64,000 nucleotides of DNA from Fibrobacter sp. UBA7003 (GTDB taxonomy: Bacteria; Fibrobacterota; Fibrobacteria; Fibrobacterales; Fibrobacteraceae), in NCBI GenBank assembly GCA_002449765.1, contig DJXN01000015.1:62001-126000 (forward strand). The letters run 5' to 3'. A program made the translations under genes and the position numbers. How positions within the stretch are numbered: position 1 is the stretch's first letter; each line of letters starts with the position of its first letter. This document shows, in pieces, positions 9,601-17,004 of the stretch. A model generated the notes under the pieces. It searched no databases. It saw only the letters and a list, made by a program, of their open reading frames with translations, and had not been told where the DNA came from.

Positions 9601-10201
9601 TATTTGGACATATGACACGATTGTCGATTCTCGCCACCTGGAAAACGGAGAACCTCAGAGCTATCGTATATTGGACGCTCGTGTTCCCGATAATAGGAAT
9701 ATAAACACTGTCACAATTATGGTAGACAACTTCAATTTCCATGGCGATGGCGCTGGCAACCACAATCAGGCATGGTGGTGCTACAACAGTTCCAGCAATA
9801 CAAGCAACGCCGCTGATTGCGAAGGCCAGGGCTCCCTTTACCACTGGACTGCGCCGGTGGATTTGGGGACAAAGTATCTAAACGATAGGGCTGAATTCAG
9901 TTTTCCTAGGCAAGGCATATGCCCCGACGGATGGCATGTTCCAGATTACAGTGAATTGAAAAAACTTAATTTCTCTGCTGAGTATGGAACCATGCCGGGT
10001 TCCCAAAAAGGTTCCTACGTTTATACCGAGAAGAAGTTTGAGGCGGAGCCATGCTGGTGGACTGCGACGCAGAACAAGCCCAGTGGCGAAAGTAATACGG
10101 TGAACGCCCTTTCCTATGCGCCCGACTCGTCAGGGATTATGCAAGAAAAGTCCCGGGACAAGGATGACGGCTGCTACCTCCGCTGTATCAAGGACGAGTA
10201 G
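6638..10201 (+). CDS. Giant Cys-repeat lipoprotein with C-terminal FISUMP domain (paralog B)
   Basis: About 1187 residues from the ATG at 6638. This start is preferred over 6626 because GGAG at 6628-6631 sits 6 nt before it and the signal peptide then begins MDLLKKTG. The lipobox is LTAC. Architecture equals that of paralog A: Ser-rich linker, GFAQKGPFASGT segment, helical region, about 15 Cys/Tyr-Cys/Trp repeats, and a C-terminal FISUMP domain (TIMVDNFNF, GSLYHWTAP, CPDGWHVP, CWWTAT, YLRCIK). The first 440 residues are almost identical to A, while repeats 3-15 and the FISUMP domain differ strongly. It lies 38 nt after A, probably in one operon. It is probably an outer-membrane-anchored surface protein of unknown ligand. 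Confidence 0.85.
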   Translation: MDLLKKTGVVAGVLLAALTTFALTACGDDGSSGKPASEKDGTASVPTYDDLAHCTKSHYGEIVFVEDESAYFECTSEDWAEVDESKLDSLLAAASSSSEADKDKPKSSSSLKADSTETADVEKVEVDSITVKGFAQKGPFASGTAVTVYGLDSLLEKTKTKFTGKVSGDSGAYSVSKIVLPSQYALVEVSGYYQNEVTGKKTSGSKTTLSALVDLSEGKTVKANVNLFTDLEYARAKHLVLKEKFNVPAAKKRATKELLAIFSGKGDDDLTATTLSLSDTTSAGKALLFASILLQGDLSASKFGILLGGIEEFFGSTGGLDSAEATAAFADWASKVDSTDNFAAIRENVKAMKLVAAVPDFESALYAFWTNEYGLGACTDSLESTIEKNSNKKSENYGAGYACTAKRWHKATALDTELGLCTGKMEGQFKEYKGGKTAEYYVCKAGSWNKITETQFELKECTEDRDNEYVATKSKEYFVCTGKQWLEIDSVAYELKLCTEKRNMEVASTKKAGTYVCHFNGKDGSWDKLSELEEEIGVCGSEDVADSTLKKTESGSYYMCSGNTWVETDGVTFGLGIVCTEGREGERKKLDNEHFYACESGSWTEITGEVFELGFCTAGRDGEMQMTPDSAYWYCSGGKWNAISEAEFVTKKFCNKDIDSTFVNGYACVHTNSEAGAVYNWRKQSAAEKANNAFCTRRNMDSTRVQNGYTCLIKDQTLKWRTASEEELATGMPCNTKVAQSVGDNVVNGYVCGYDSNGTSNSYSNCHWRVATAYEIAAGKVCSYKMKDSVFGEWTCLYLSSTGYFWRPASAGEIATGKVCSGEKTEILNGYVCEYYQSPDSLGWRPANFVEKETGVVCGSRALTNGGFPHAEGDAILVNDEVYAQKYVCSKQNCITDEINGFCWRNATTAEKTTGSVCNWELRYKMDSTYTYVCEYSSGSYAWRTATAKEKELKKACNRPNYKLFSLKKMSLFTSRYRCNDTLSHTWSIWTYDTIVDSRHLENGEPQSYRILDARVPDNRNINTVTIMVDNFNFHGDGAGNHNQAWWCYNSSSNTSNAADCEGQGSLYHWTAPVDLGTKYLNDRAEFSFPRQGICPDGWHVPDYSELKKLNFSAEYGTMPGSQKGSYVYTEKKFEAEPCWWTATQNKPSGESNTVNALSYAPDSSGIMQEKSRDKDDGCYLRCIKDE
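6716..8042 (+). repeat. Direct repeat copy 2 (5' part of FISUMP paralog B)
   Basis: Second copy of the 1.3 kb near-identical block at 3150-4476, with a constant offset of 3566. Identity stops after the shared CTEDRDNEYV repeat, beyond which the two genes are clearly diverged. Confidence 0.85.
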
Positions 10202-10220
10202 CCCGTTCGGGCTCTTTTTG
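10200..10220 (+). terminator. Terminator after FISUMP paralog B
   Basis: AGCCC-GTTC-GGGCT forms a short hairpin beginning inside the TAG stop codon and is followed by CTTTTTG. A second, imperfect hairpin with a T-run lies at about 10245-10276 (AAAAAGG ... CCTTTTTT). Confidence 0.6.
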
Positions 10221-10277
10221 CCCGCTTTGGAACATCATTTTATTAAAAAGGTAACCTCGTCCGGGGTGCCTTTTTTC

Positions 10278-10285
10278 TATTTTTG
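10278..10285 (+). promoter_or_regulatory. Candidate -7 element TATTTTTG of nfnAB
   Basis: The octamer fits the Bacteroidota-type -7 consensus TAnnTTTG and ends 8 nt before the nfnA ATG. A transcript from it would have an extremely short or absent leader. No clear TTTG -33 box is seen. Confidence 0.45.
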
Positions 10286-10293
10286 GTGCCACT

Positions 10294-11181
10294 ATGGCAA
10301 AAATTCTCTTTAAAAAACAGTTATCTCCTGCGGTATTCCAATTCCGCGTCGAGGCCCCGCTGATCGCCCAAGAGCGTAAGGCCGGCCAGTTCATCATCCT
10401 CCAGACGAACAAGGACAACGGCGAACGCGTGCCCCTCACCATCGCCGATGCCGACACGACTGAAGGCTCCATCACCCTGATTTTCCAGACCGTCGGTAAG
10501 ACCACCACCGAACTCTCCAAGTTCGAAGTCGGTGACGATATCCCGGTGCTCGTGGGCCCGCTGGGTTCCCCGACCCACATCGAGAATTTTGGCCACGTGG
10601 TTTGCGTGTGCGGTGGCGTGGGCATTGCCCCGATGCACCCGATTGTCCAGGCCATGAAGAAGGCCGGCAACAAGGTCACTATCATCATGGGTGCCCGTAA
10701 CGAGAGCCTCTTCCTCATGAAGGAAGAAATGACCGCCCTCGCCGACGAAATCATTTTCATGACCGACGACGGCTCCTACGGTCGCAAGGGTCTCGTGACC
10801 GAACCGCTGAAGGAACTCTGCGAAGACACGAAGGGCAAGCCCGACATGGTGCTCGCCATCGGTCCTCCGATCATGATGAAGTTCTGCGCCCTCACCACCA
10901 AGCCCTACGGCGTGAAGACCGTCGTGAGCCTCAACAGCATCATGGTGGACGGGACCGGCATGTGCGGTGGCTGCCGCGTGACTATCGGCGGCAAGACGAA
11001 GTTCGTCTGCGTCGATGGCCCGGAATTCGACGGCCACGAAGTCGACTGGAACAACATGCTCCAGCGCATGGGCGCCTTCAAGCCCCAGGAACAGGAAGCC
11101 TTGCACCGCTTCGGTGCCAATGACGGCCACAAGTGCAACATTGATAAGATGGCTGACGCAAAGGCCAAGGAGAGCAAGTAA
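10294..11181 (+). CDS. nfnA: NfnA-type ferredoxin-NADP+ reductase small subunit (FAD/[2Fe-2S])
   Basis: 295 residues of the ferredoxin-NADP reductase / dihydroorotate dehydrogenase electron-transfer-subunit family. Visible are the FAD-binding RVPLTI (45-50), the nucleotide-binding VCVCGGVGIAPM (103-113) and a C-terminal [2Fe-2S] site with Cys224, Cys227 and Cys239. Paired with the next gene it forms the NfnAB (also called sulfide dehydrogenase SudBA) complex. Family members couple NADH and reduced ferredoxin to NADP+ reduction in anaerobes, in the cytoplasm. The stop and the next ATG overlap by one base (TAATG), indicating translational coupling. Alternative names such as sulfide dehydrogenase subunit cannot be excluded from sequence alone. 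Confidence 0.85.
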   Translation: MAKILFKKQLSPAVFQFRVEAPLIAQERKAGQFIILQTNKDNGERVPLTIADADTTEGSITLIFQTVGKTTTELSKFEVGDDIPVLVGPLGSPTHIENFGHVVCVCGGVGIAPMHPIVQAMKKAGNKVTIIMGARNESLFLMKEEMTALADEIIFMTDDGSYGRKGLVTEPLKELCEDTKGKPDMVLAIGPPIMMKFCALTTKPYGVKTVVSLNSIMVDGTGMCGGCRVTIGGKTKFVCVDGPEFDGHEVDWNNMLQRMGAFKPQEQEALHRFGANDGHKCNIDKMADAKAKESK

Positions 11182-12680
11182 TGTCTGAACATTTGACTCG
11201 TGAACAGTTGGACGCCGCCGCCAAGGTGGAACTTGAAAAGATTAACGCCCTCCCGAAGCCGCTCAAGCCGAAGGACAAGACTGCCATTCCGGCCCAGCCG
11301 ATGCCGCAGCTTGAACCCAGCTACCGTGCCCGCGTGATGGAAGAAGTGGCTCAGGGTTACACCGAAGCTCAGGCTATCGTGGAAGCTAACCGCTGCCTCG
11401 CTTGTAAGAACCAGCCTTGCGTCGAAAGCTGCCCGGTGCACATCGACATTCCTGCCTTCATCGCAAAGATTGCCGAAGGTGACTTCAAGGCCGCTATCGC
11501 GAAGATTAAGGAAACCAGCTTGCTCCCGGCAATCTGCGGCCGTGTTTGCCCGCAGGAACGCCAGTGCCAGATGAACTGCACCATGGGCAAGATGCACAAG
11601 GACGTGAACCAGGCTGTGGCTATTGGCCGCCTGGAACGCTTTGCTGCCGACTACGAACGCAACAACGGTGGCGCCTCTGTGCCGGCCGTGAAGCCCGCTA
11701 CCGGCAAGAAGGTTGCCGTTATCGGTTCCGGTCCTGCCGGTCTGGTTGTCGCTGCTGACGTGCGCCGCGAAGGCCACGACGTGACCATCTTCGAAGCTTT
11801 CCACAAGCTCGGTGGTGTGGTCCGCTACGGCATTCCTGAATTCCGTCTGCCCAAGAAGATCGTTGACAACGAAATCGAATCTCTCGCAGCCATGGGCGTG
11901 AAGTTTGAGACAAATTTTGTCATCGGTCGTACCCGCAAGCTCAAGGACTTGATTGAAAAGGATGGCTTCGATGCCGTGTTCGTCGGTACCGGTGCTGGCC
12001 TCCCGCTCTTCATGAACATCGAAGGTGAAAACCTCGTCGGTGTGTTCGCCGCTAACGAATACCTCACCCGCGCTAACCTCATGCGCGCCTACGACAAGGA
12101 ACATGCCGATACCCCGATGTGGCCCGGCAAGAACGTGGTCGTTCTCGGTGGTGGTAACGTCGCTATGGACGCTGCCCGTATGGCTCTCCGCTTGGGTGCC
12201 GAAAAGGTTCGCATCGTTTACCGCCGCAGCATGAACGAACTTCCGGCCCGTAAGGAAGAAGTTCTCCATGCCCAGGAAGAGGGTGTCGAATTCTGCGTCT
12301 TGCAGAACCCGGCCAAGATCCTTGGCGACGAAGCCGGCCACGTGCGCGGCATGCTCGTCGACAAGTACGAACTCGGCGAACCCGATGAAAAGGGCCGTCC
12401 GCGTCCGGTCAAGGTCGAAGGCGCAAGCTTCGAAATCGAATGCGACACCGTGCTCGTTGCTATCGGTAACGGTTCTAACCCGCTTATCAGCAACACCACG
12501 CCGGAACTCTCCGTCGACAAGAAGGGCCATATCCTTCTCGAAGATGCAACCGCCAACAAGACCTTCATGGAGAAGGTCTATGCCGGTGGTGACATCGTGC
12601 TGGGTGCCGCAACCGTGATTCTCGCCATGGGTGAGGGTCGCCGCGCTGCAGCTGGAATTAACGAATTCCTGAAGAAGTAA
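11181..12680 (+). CDS. nfnB: NfnB-type / glutamate synthase small-subunit-like oxidoreductase
   Basis: 499 residues. The N-terminal half carries two [4Fe-4S] Cys groups (Cys72, 75, 80, 84 in CLACKNQPCVESC; Cys119, 123, 129, 133 in CGRVCPQERQCQMNC). Two Rossmann sites follow: a FAD-type VAVIGSGPAG and an NADP(H)-type VVVLGGGNVAMDAAR. The C-terminal GGDIVLGAATVILAMGEGRRAA is typical of GltD/NfnB flavoproteins. Adjacency to nfnA and the absence of a large glutamate synthase (GltB) gene favour the large NfnAB subunit over a glutamate synthase subunit. A strong terminator follows at 12704. Confidence 0.85.
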   Translation: MSEHLTREQLDAAAKVELEKINALPKPLKPKDKTAIPAQPMPQLEPSYRARVMEEVAQGYTEAQAIVEANRCLACKNQPCVESCPVHIDIPAFIAKIAEGDFKAAIAKIKETSLLPAICGRVCPQERQCQMNCTMGKMHKDVNQAVAIGRLERFAADYERNNGGASVPAVKPATGKKVAVIGSGPAGLVVAADVRREGHDVTIFEAFHKLGGVVRYGIPEFRLPKKIVDNEIESLAAMGVKFETNFVIGRTRKLKDLIEKDGFDAVFVGTGAGLPLFMNIEGENLVGVFAANEYLTRANLMRAYDKEHADTPMWPGKNVVVLGGGNVAMDAARMALRLGAEKVRIVYRRSMNELPARKEEVLHAQEEGVEFCVLQNPAKILGDEAGHVRGMLVDKYELGEPDEKGRPRPVKVEGASFEIECDTVLVAIGNGSNPLISNTTPELSVDKKGHILLEDATANKTFMEKVYAGGDIVLGAATVILAMGEGRRAAAGINEFLKK

Positions 12681-12703
12681 TTCTTCCTCAAATCTTGGAT
12701 TTG

Positions 12704-12737
12704 AAAAAAAGATGGCCTTGCGGCCATCTTTTTTTTT
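12704..12737 (+). terminator. Rho-independent terminator after nfnAB
   Basis: A-run plus GATGGCC, loop TTGC, then GGCCATC and a long T-run. The stem is perfectly paired and could act on both strands. Confidence 0.9.
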
Positions 12738-12966
12738 ATGGAACGAACAGTTCCGGAAAAATGCCCTTTTTTGATGTTCTCTTTTACAACGGAGAATGCT
12801 TTATTAACGCTTCTTTACAAGGAATTTCGGGAGTTTTTATCTATTTTTCGGATGAAACGTTATTATAATGGCTCTTTGTTGACCCATTTTTACATGAAAT
12901 TGCTCTAAAAACGGCATTTTTTAAGTAGATTATGGGGACAAATAGCAAACCTATACGGAGTCCAAC
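12738..12966 (+). promoter_or_regulatory. AT-rich intergenic region upstream of the DUF4956 cluster
   Basis: No ORF is supported here. It holds a small inverted repeat (GGAAC/GTTCC, 12740-12754), a TATAAT at 12864-12869 and a TAGATTATG at about 12925-12933 that could be the -7 element. ACGGAG at 12956-12961 is the ribosome site for the next gene. Two promoters are possible; neither can be assigned with certainty. Confidence 0.4.
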
Positions 12967-13650
12967 ATGCTTGACCTTCTTGCGGTCCAATCCAGTACGA
13001 CCAACGCGACGATTATCACGTTGATCTATACGCTAACCTTGGCTTTTATCCTCTCTTCCATGATTGGCTGGACGTACGAAAAGACGTTCCTCGGCCTTTC
13101 CTATTCCCGCAACTTCGTCCAGGGCATCGTCCTGAGCTCGGTCGCGGCTGCGATGATCATGCAGGCCATCGGCGATAACGTCGGACGCGGTCTCGGCATG
13201 ATGGGTGCGCTCTCGGTGGTCCGCTTCCGCACGAGTTTCAAGGACCCGCGCGATATCATGTTCATATTCGCCTCGCTGGGCGCGGGTATCGGATGTGGCG
13301 TGTATGCGTGGGGTGCCGCTGCCGGCGGTACGGTCGCCTTCTGCTGTGTGGCTTTCCTCCTTTCGCGCACGGGTCTCGGCACCAAGCACTTCTTTGATGG
13401 CATGCTTCGTTTCGCCCTCCCCAACGAAGGCTCGGTCCGCGAACAGGTCGAACATATCATGAAGACGAGCCTCAAGACGTTTATTTTGATTACCATGCGC
13501 GAAGTCGATGGCGGTTCCCGCCTCGATGTCGCCTACCAGGTGCGCTTGCGGGCCACAAAACCCGCCGCTGAAATCCTGAACGAACTGTCAAAGCTCGATG
13601 GCATCTCGGACGTGCAGTTCATGATGCAAGATGCTACCACGGAAATGTAG
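12967..13650 (+). CDS. DUF4956 family membrane protein
   Basis: 227 residues. The N-terminal half has about four hydrophobic helices (about 17-37, 50-66, 98-118 and 120-135) with the conserved intervening sequence RGLGMMGALSVVRFRTSFKDPRDIMF that marks DUF4956. The soluble C-terminal domain (about 150-227) has a ferredoxin-like or ACT-like alpha/beta pattern. DUF4956 proteins often neighbour VTC-domain polyphosphate polymerases and CotH or lamin-tail proteins, and a VTC gene lies three genes downstream here. An inner-membrane partner of the polymerase or exporter is likely. The biochemical role is unknown. Confidence 0.85.
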   Translation: MLDLLAVQSSTTNATIITLIYTLTLAFILSSMIGWTYEKTFLGLSYSRNFVQGIVLSSVAAAMIMQAIGDNVGRGLGMMGALSVVRFRTSFKDPRDIMFIFASLGAGIGCGVYAWGAAAGGTVAFCCVAFLLSRTGLGTKHFFDGMLRFALPNEGSVREQVEHIMKTSLKTFILITMREVDGGSRLDVAYQVRLRATKPAAEILNELSKLDGISDVQFMMQDATTEM

Positions 13651-13662
13651 GGGAGGTCGGGA

Positions 13663-14763
13663 ATGAACAAGCTTGAAGATCTCCTCGACAACTTCTGGAA
13701 CACCCACAAGAACAATGCGGGCGTGGCCTACGTTTACAGTCACAAGCTCTCCATCGCCTGGATCCTGTGCGTCATCATCGCCGTGGTGCTCGGTGTCGTC
13801 TACCAGGGCAAGGTCGCCATGTTCAGGGGTATCGCCGAGGCTAGCGAAACCATCATCAGCGTGCCTTCCGCTACCGAGATTGTGAAGGTGCACGTGGTTC
13901 CCGGTCAGGAAATCCATGCGGGCGATACGATTGTCCAGATCAACCGCCCCGACCTGACCCTCCGCATTGCCGAACTTACCCGCGAGATTGACGCTCTCGA
14001 AGGCCGCAGCAACCTGAGTTCCGCCGAAATCGACCAGAAGGTGGCCGACGTGAAGGCGAACCTCGAAACCCGCCGCCTGACGCTCACCGCCGAAATCCGC
14101 AACCTCGAATCGGAATACCAGAGCAACAAGGCGATTTCTGCAAAGCTCAAGAGCCTCTCGAACTCTAAGTCCCAGAGCGACGGCAACGACGCGATGGCGA
14201 TGCGCATCAAGAGCCTCAAGAACGAGCTCGCCCTTGCCACCAAGAGCGCGAACGAGCAGATTGCCCTCCTCCGCGGTAGCAGCAAGCTCCAGAAGGCGAG
14301 CGGCAAGAACGAAGCCGAGAACCTCAAGAAGGAACTTGAGGAAATGCAGAAGCAGCAAGAAGAACTTATCCAGATTGCGAAGGAAGACTGGGTCGTGGGT
14401 GACGTGAACGTGCGTGACGGCGAGAAGGTATCCAGCTTTGCTCCTATCGTGACGCTTGCTCACAAGTCCCCGACGCTCGTGCGCGGCTACATCAACGAAC
14501 AGATTTACCAGAACATGGACCTGGGCGAGGCCGTGAAGGTCACTACGCTTGCCGGTACGGGCAAGGCCGTGGTGGGCGAGGTCGTCGGTCTTTCGAGCCG
14601 TATTGTCGCATTCCCGGAACGCATGTGGAAGATGCCCGAGATGCCGGTCTACGGCCGTGAAGTGACCATCAAGATTCCCGAAAACAATCCGTTCCTGCTG
14701 GGCGAGATGGTGACCATTTCTGAAACTAGCGGAAAGAAACTCAAGAAGAACGAGAACAAGTAA
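13663..14763 (+). CDS. HlyD-like periplasmic adaptor / membrane fusion protein
   Basis: 366 residues. A cytoplasmic N-terminus precedes one transmembrane helix (about 29-47, WILCVIIAVVLGVVY). A half-lipoyl segment follows (VPSATEIVKVHVVPGQEIHAGDTIVQI, about 66-92), then a long charged coiled coil (about 95-235), then a second half-lipoyl and barrel segment (DWVVGDVNVRDGEKVSSFAPIVTL onward). This is the layout of HlyD/EmrA-type adaptors. It lies 12 nt after the DUF4956 gene, and its stop overlaps the next ATG (TAATG). The neighbours suggest that it bridges the inner membrane to the TolC-like product of the next gene. The cargo is unknown. Confidence 0.8.
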   Translation: MNKLEDLLDNFWNTHKNNAGVAYVYSHKLSIAWILCVIIAVVLGVVYQGKVAMFRGIAEASETIISVPSATEIVKVHVVPGQEIHAGDTIVQINRPDLTLRIAELTREIDALEGRSNLSSAEIDQKVADVKANLETRRLTLTAEIRNLESEYQSNKAISAKLKSLSNSKSQSDGNDAMAMRIKSLKNELALATKSANEQIALLRGSSKLQKASGKNEAENLKKELEEMQKQQEELIQIAKEDWVVGDVNVRDGEKVSSFAPIVTLAHKSPTLVRGYINEQIYQNMDLGEAVKVTTLAGTGKAVVGEVVGLSSRIVAFPERMWKMPEMPVYGREVTIKIPENNPFLLGEMVTISETSGKKLKKNENK

Positions 14764-16142
14764 TGAAACGCATTGCAGTCCTCCCCGCCATGCTTGCGGC
14801 TGCCGTATTCGCGGAACCGCTCACATGGGATAAGCTTGTAGAATCGGCCAAGAACGACCCCCGCTACGAGGCGGCGCAGAAGCGTTCCGAGGCTACTTCG
14901 GGCGAACGGAATACGAAACTCTGGGACAAGTTGGAACTCCGTTACCAGCTTGACGGGTTCAGCTTTGCAAAGCACGATTTTGAACTGCGCATGAGCCCGA
15001 AGACCTTCGGCGAAAGCAGTGCCGACAAGGAAAGGGCCGATGCCGTAAGGAATTACGAGAAGGCGAGGTTCGGCGTCGAACGTTCGCTGTTGCTCTACGA
15101 CCGTTACGAACGCGGCGTGCGTTATGTGATGCGCAAGAAGATAAATGCCATCAATCAGCAGCTGCTGCAGGTGAACGCCGACCGCATCGAGGTGCTGCAC
15201 CTCAAGTCGGGTTCTGCCTCGTTTAATGCCGAAGACCTGATGTCTACGCTCGAAAAGAGCGCCACCATCAAGGCTGACCTGCTTTCGGACAGCACGGCGC
15301 TCCGTGATGCCGAACTCAAGATGAAAATCTGGGTGCCCGACTTCGAAGGCGTCGAGCTCGATTCCTCGTTCCTCCCGACCATGGATGAACTTGCCCAGAA
15401 TCTCTCCAACGGTGTGGAAGTGAACGAGAACTTCCCGCTGGTGGCCATGGCGCGCGGCAAGCGCGACAGCGAAGTGGCGCAGGCCAAGCAGGACGTGAGC
15501 AAGGGACGCGACTACATTTCGCATATCGGTATCGGTTACTCCCTGCAGATCGAATCCCTGATGGAAAAGTACAAGGATCTGTATGCCGATGACGTTTGGG
15601 GATCGGGCGCCTATTCGGATTATGTGGACGAGTTCAAAAAGGAGACGGGTTGCACGCAAGCTTTGAACTGTGAGGCTTCGGCCAGCATCCTCGTTCCGGA
15701 TAAGGATAACCGCAAGACCGCCGACAAGTTCTTCGTGAATCTGGCCTTCCGCTTGCCGTTCTTCGACAGCGGGAAGGATGCCGACCTCAAGCTCCAGGTG
15801 GCAAAGCTCGATGCCGAGAGTGACTACCTCGCCGACGTGCGCGATATCAACCAGAAGGTGGCACGCCTCACCGAGGAAGTGCTTGCGCTGATTGGCCAGT
15901 GGAAGGTGCAGAAGGAATTCGTGGAGCAGGTGGGCGCGAGCGGCTTCATGGAACAGTTCGCACGCAATGCCGGTTCCGACCCGCTGTTGCTCCTGCGTGC
16001 AAAGGAAAGCGCGCTCGAAAGCGACATGAAGGCGGTCAAGCTTGAATACGATATCTTTGCCCGCTATCTTGAACTGCTCAACTACGCGGGTATCCTTGCC
16101 CGTGAGGGCGTTGTGAACCACCTGCGCGAGGCTCTGAAGTAA
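14763..16142 (+). CDS. TolC-like outer-membrane protein (divergent)
   Basis: 459 residues with a short signal peptide (MKRIAVLPAMLAAAVFAEP). The body is helical and charged, with TolC-like features: LTWDKLVESAKNDPRYEAAQKRSE near the start mimics the LT-x-x-x-A-x-x-x-A-x-x-x-NP-x-L opening, and two long amphipathic helical stretches flank predicted strand segments. Similarity to classical TolC is weak, so the call rests on architecture and on the adjoining HlyD-like gene. It carries two Cys (CTQALNC) in the middle, which could form a disulfide. The next gene starts one base after its stop. Confidence 0.6.
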   Translation: MKRIAVLPAMLAAAVFAEPLTWDKLVESAKNDPRYEAAQKRSEATSGERNTKLWDKLELRYQLDGFSFAKHDFELRMSPKTFGESSADKERADAVRNYEKARFGVERSLLLYDRYERGVRYVMRKKINAINQQLLQVNADRIEVLHLKSGSASFNAEDLMSTLEKSATIKADLLSDSTALRDAELKMKIWVPDFEGVELDSSFLPTMDELAQNLSNGVEVNENFPLVAMARGKRDSEVAQAKQDVSKGRDYISHIGIGYSLQIESLMEKYKDLYADDVWGSGAYSDYVDEFKKETGCTQALNCEASASILVPDKDNRKTADKFFVNLAFRLPFFDSGKDADLKLQVAKLDAESDYLADVRDINQKVARLTEEVLALIGQWKVQKEFVEQVGASGFMEQFARNAGSDPLLLLRAKESALESDMKAVKLEYDIFARYLELLNYAGILAREGVVNHLREALK

Positions 16143-16143
16143 T

Positions 16144-16962
16144 ATGGCAGAAGCCCGCGGTTTTAGCCTCCTCGAGCGTTTCGAGCTCAAGTACCACATC
16201 CCCGTCGAATGGGCGGACCGGATTGGAGCCTTCCTTGCGCCGTACTGCGAGGAGGACTACTACTCGAAAATTACGCCGGGTGGCTTCTACTGGATTACGA
16301 ACCTCTACCTGGACACCCCGAAGTGGACATTCCTCGGCTGGAAAAAGAAGCAACTGCTGGACCGTTTCAACATGCGCATCCGTACCTACGGCGAACACCC
16401 CGCACAGGACGGCACGTTCCATTTCGAGGTCAAGCGCAAGATCAAGAGCATCTGCTACAAGAGCCGCGCGACCATCAAGGGAATCAACCCCGGCGAAGTC
16501 TGGCACATGAAACCCGATGAATGGCCCTGCAAGGGCGAGAAGGACCGCATGTATCTCAAGGATTTCCTGTACAAGACGGAACTTTACGGGGCGCACCCGC
16601 GCCTGCTTACGCAGTACAAGCGCCGCGCCTGGTTCGGGCTACGTGAAGAATATTCCCGCGTCACTATCGACACGGGCATGCGCTTCCGCGAAGAGAATGG
16701 ATTTGACTATACGGTGGACCCGCACTACATGCATTCGACGGGTCTCCCGAGGTTTTTCCAGCCCGGTGCCGATGCAGTGCTCGAATTGAAGTGTCCTTGC
16801 TCACAGGTTCCTTACTGGATGTTCGACCTGATAAGATTTTTGAACCTCAAGCACGCCGCATTTTCTAAATTCGGTAATGCGGCAGCCGAATGGAAACGCG
16901 TTTACGAGAACCCTCGCCGGTTCAAGTCCCCGTATTGGACAAAACTGGCTGGCAATTTTTAA
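16144..16962 (+). CDS. VTC-domain polyphosphate polymerase family protein
   Basis: 272 residues, essentially one VTC domain. Conserved charged motifs expected to line the catalytic tunnel are visible: FELKYHI near residue 14, MRIRTYG near 77, FHFEVKRKI near 93, YKRRAWFG near 160, RVTIDTGMRF near 175 and AVLELKC near 215. VTC4-like enzymes make polyphosphate from nucleoside triphosphates on the cytoplasmic face of a membrane. Bacterial members commonly sit with DUF4956, as here. Whether this one makes polyphosphate or another phosphorylated polymer is unknown. There is no membrane segment, so the DUF4956 protein may supply the anchor. Confidence 0.8.
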   Translation: MAEARGFSLLERFELKYHIPVEWADRIGAFLAPYCEEDYYSKITPGGFYWITNLYLDTPKWTFLGWKKKQLLDRFNMRIRTYGEHPAQDGTFHFEVKRKIKSICYKSRATIKGINPGEVWHMKPDEWPCKGEKDRMYLKDFLYKTELYGAHPRLLTQYKRRAWFGLREEYSRVTIDTGMRFREENGFDYTVDPHYMHSTGLPRFFQPGADAVLELKCPCSQVPYWMFDLIRFLNLKHAAFSKFGNAAAEWKRVYENPRRFKSPYWTKLAGNF

Positions 16963-17004
16963 GTATTTTATTAAAGGCATGGACTTTAAAAAAGGATGGC
17001 CCTT

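Noticed and set aside
11181..12680. Glutamate synthase small subunit (GltD)
   Set aside because: The family similarity is real, but there is no GltB partner, while an NfnA-type gene directly precedes it with overlapping stop/start codons.
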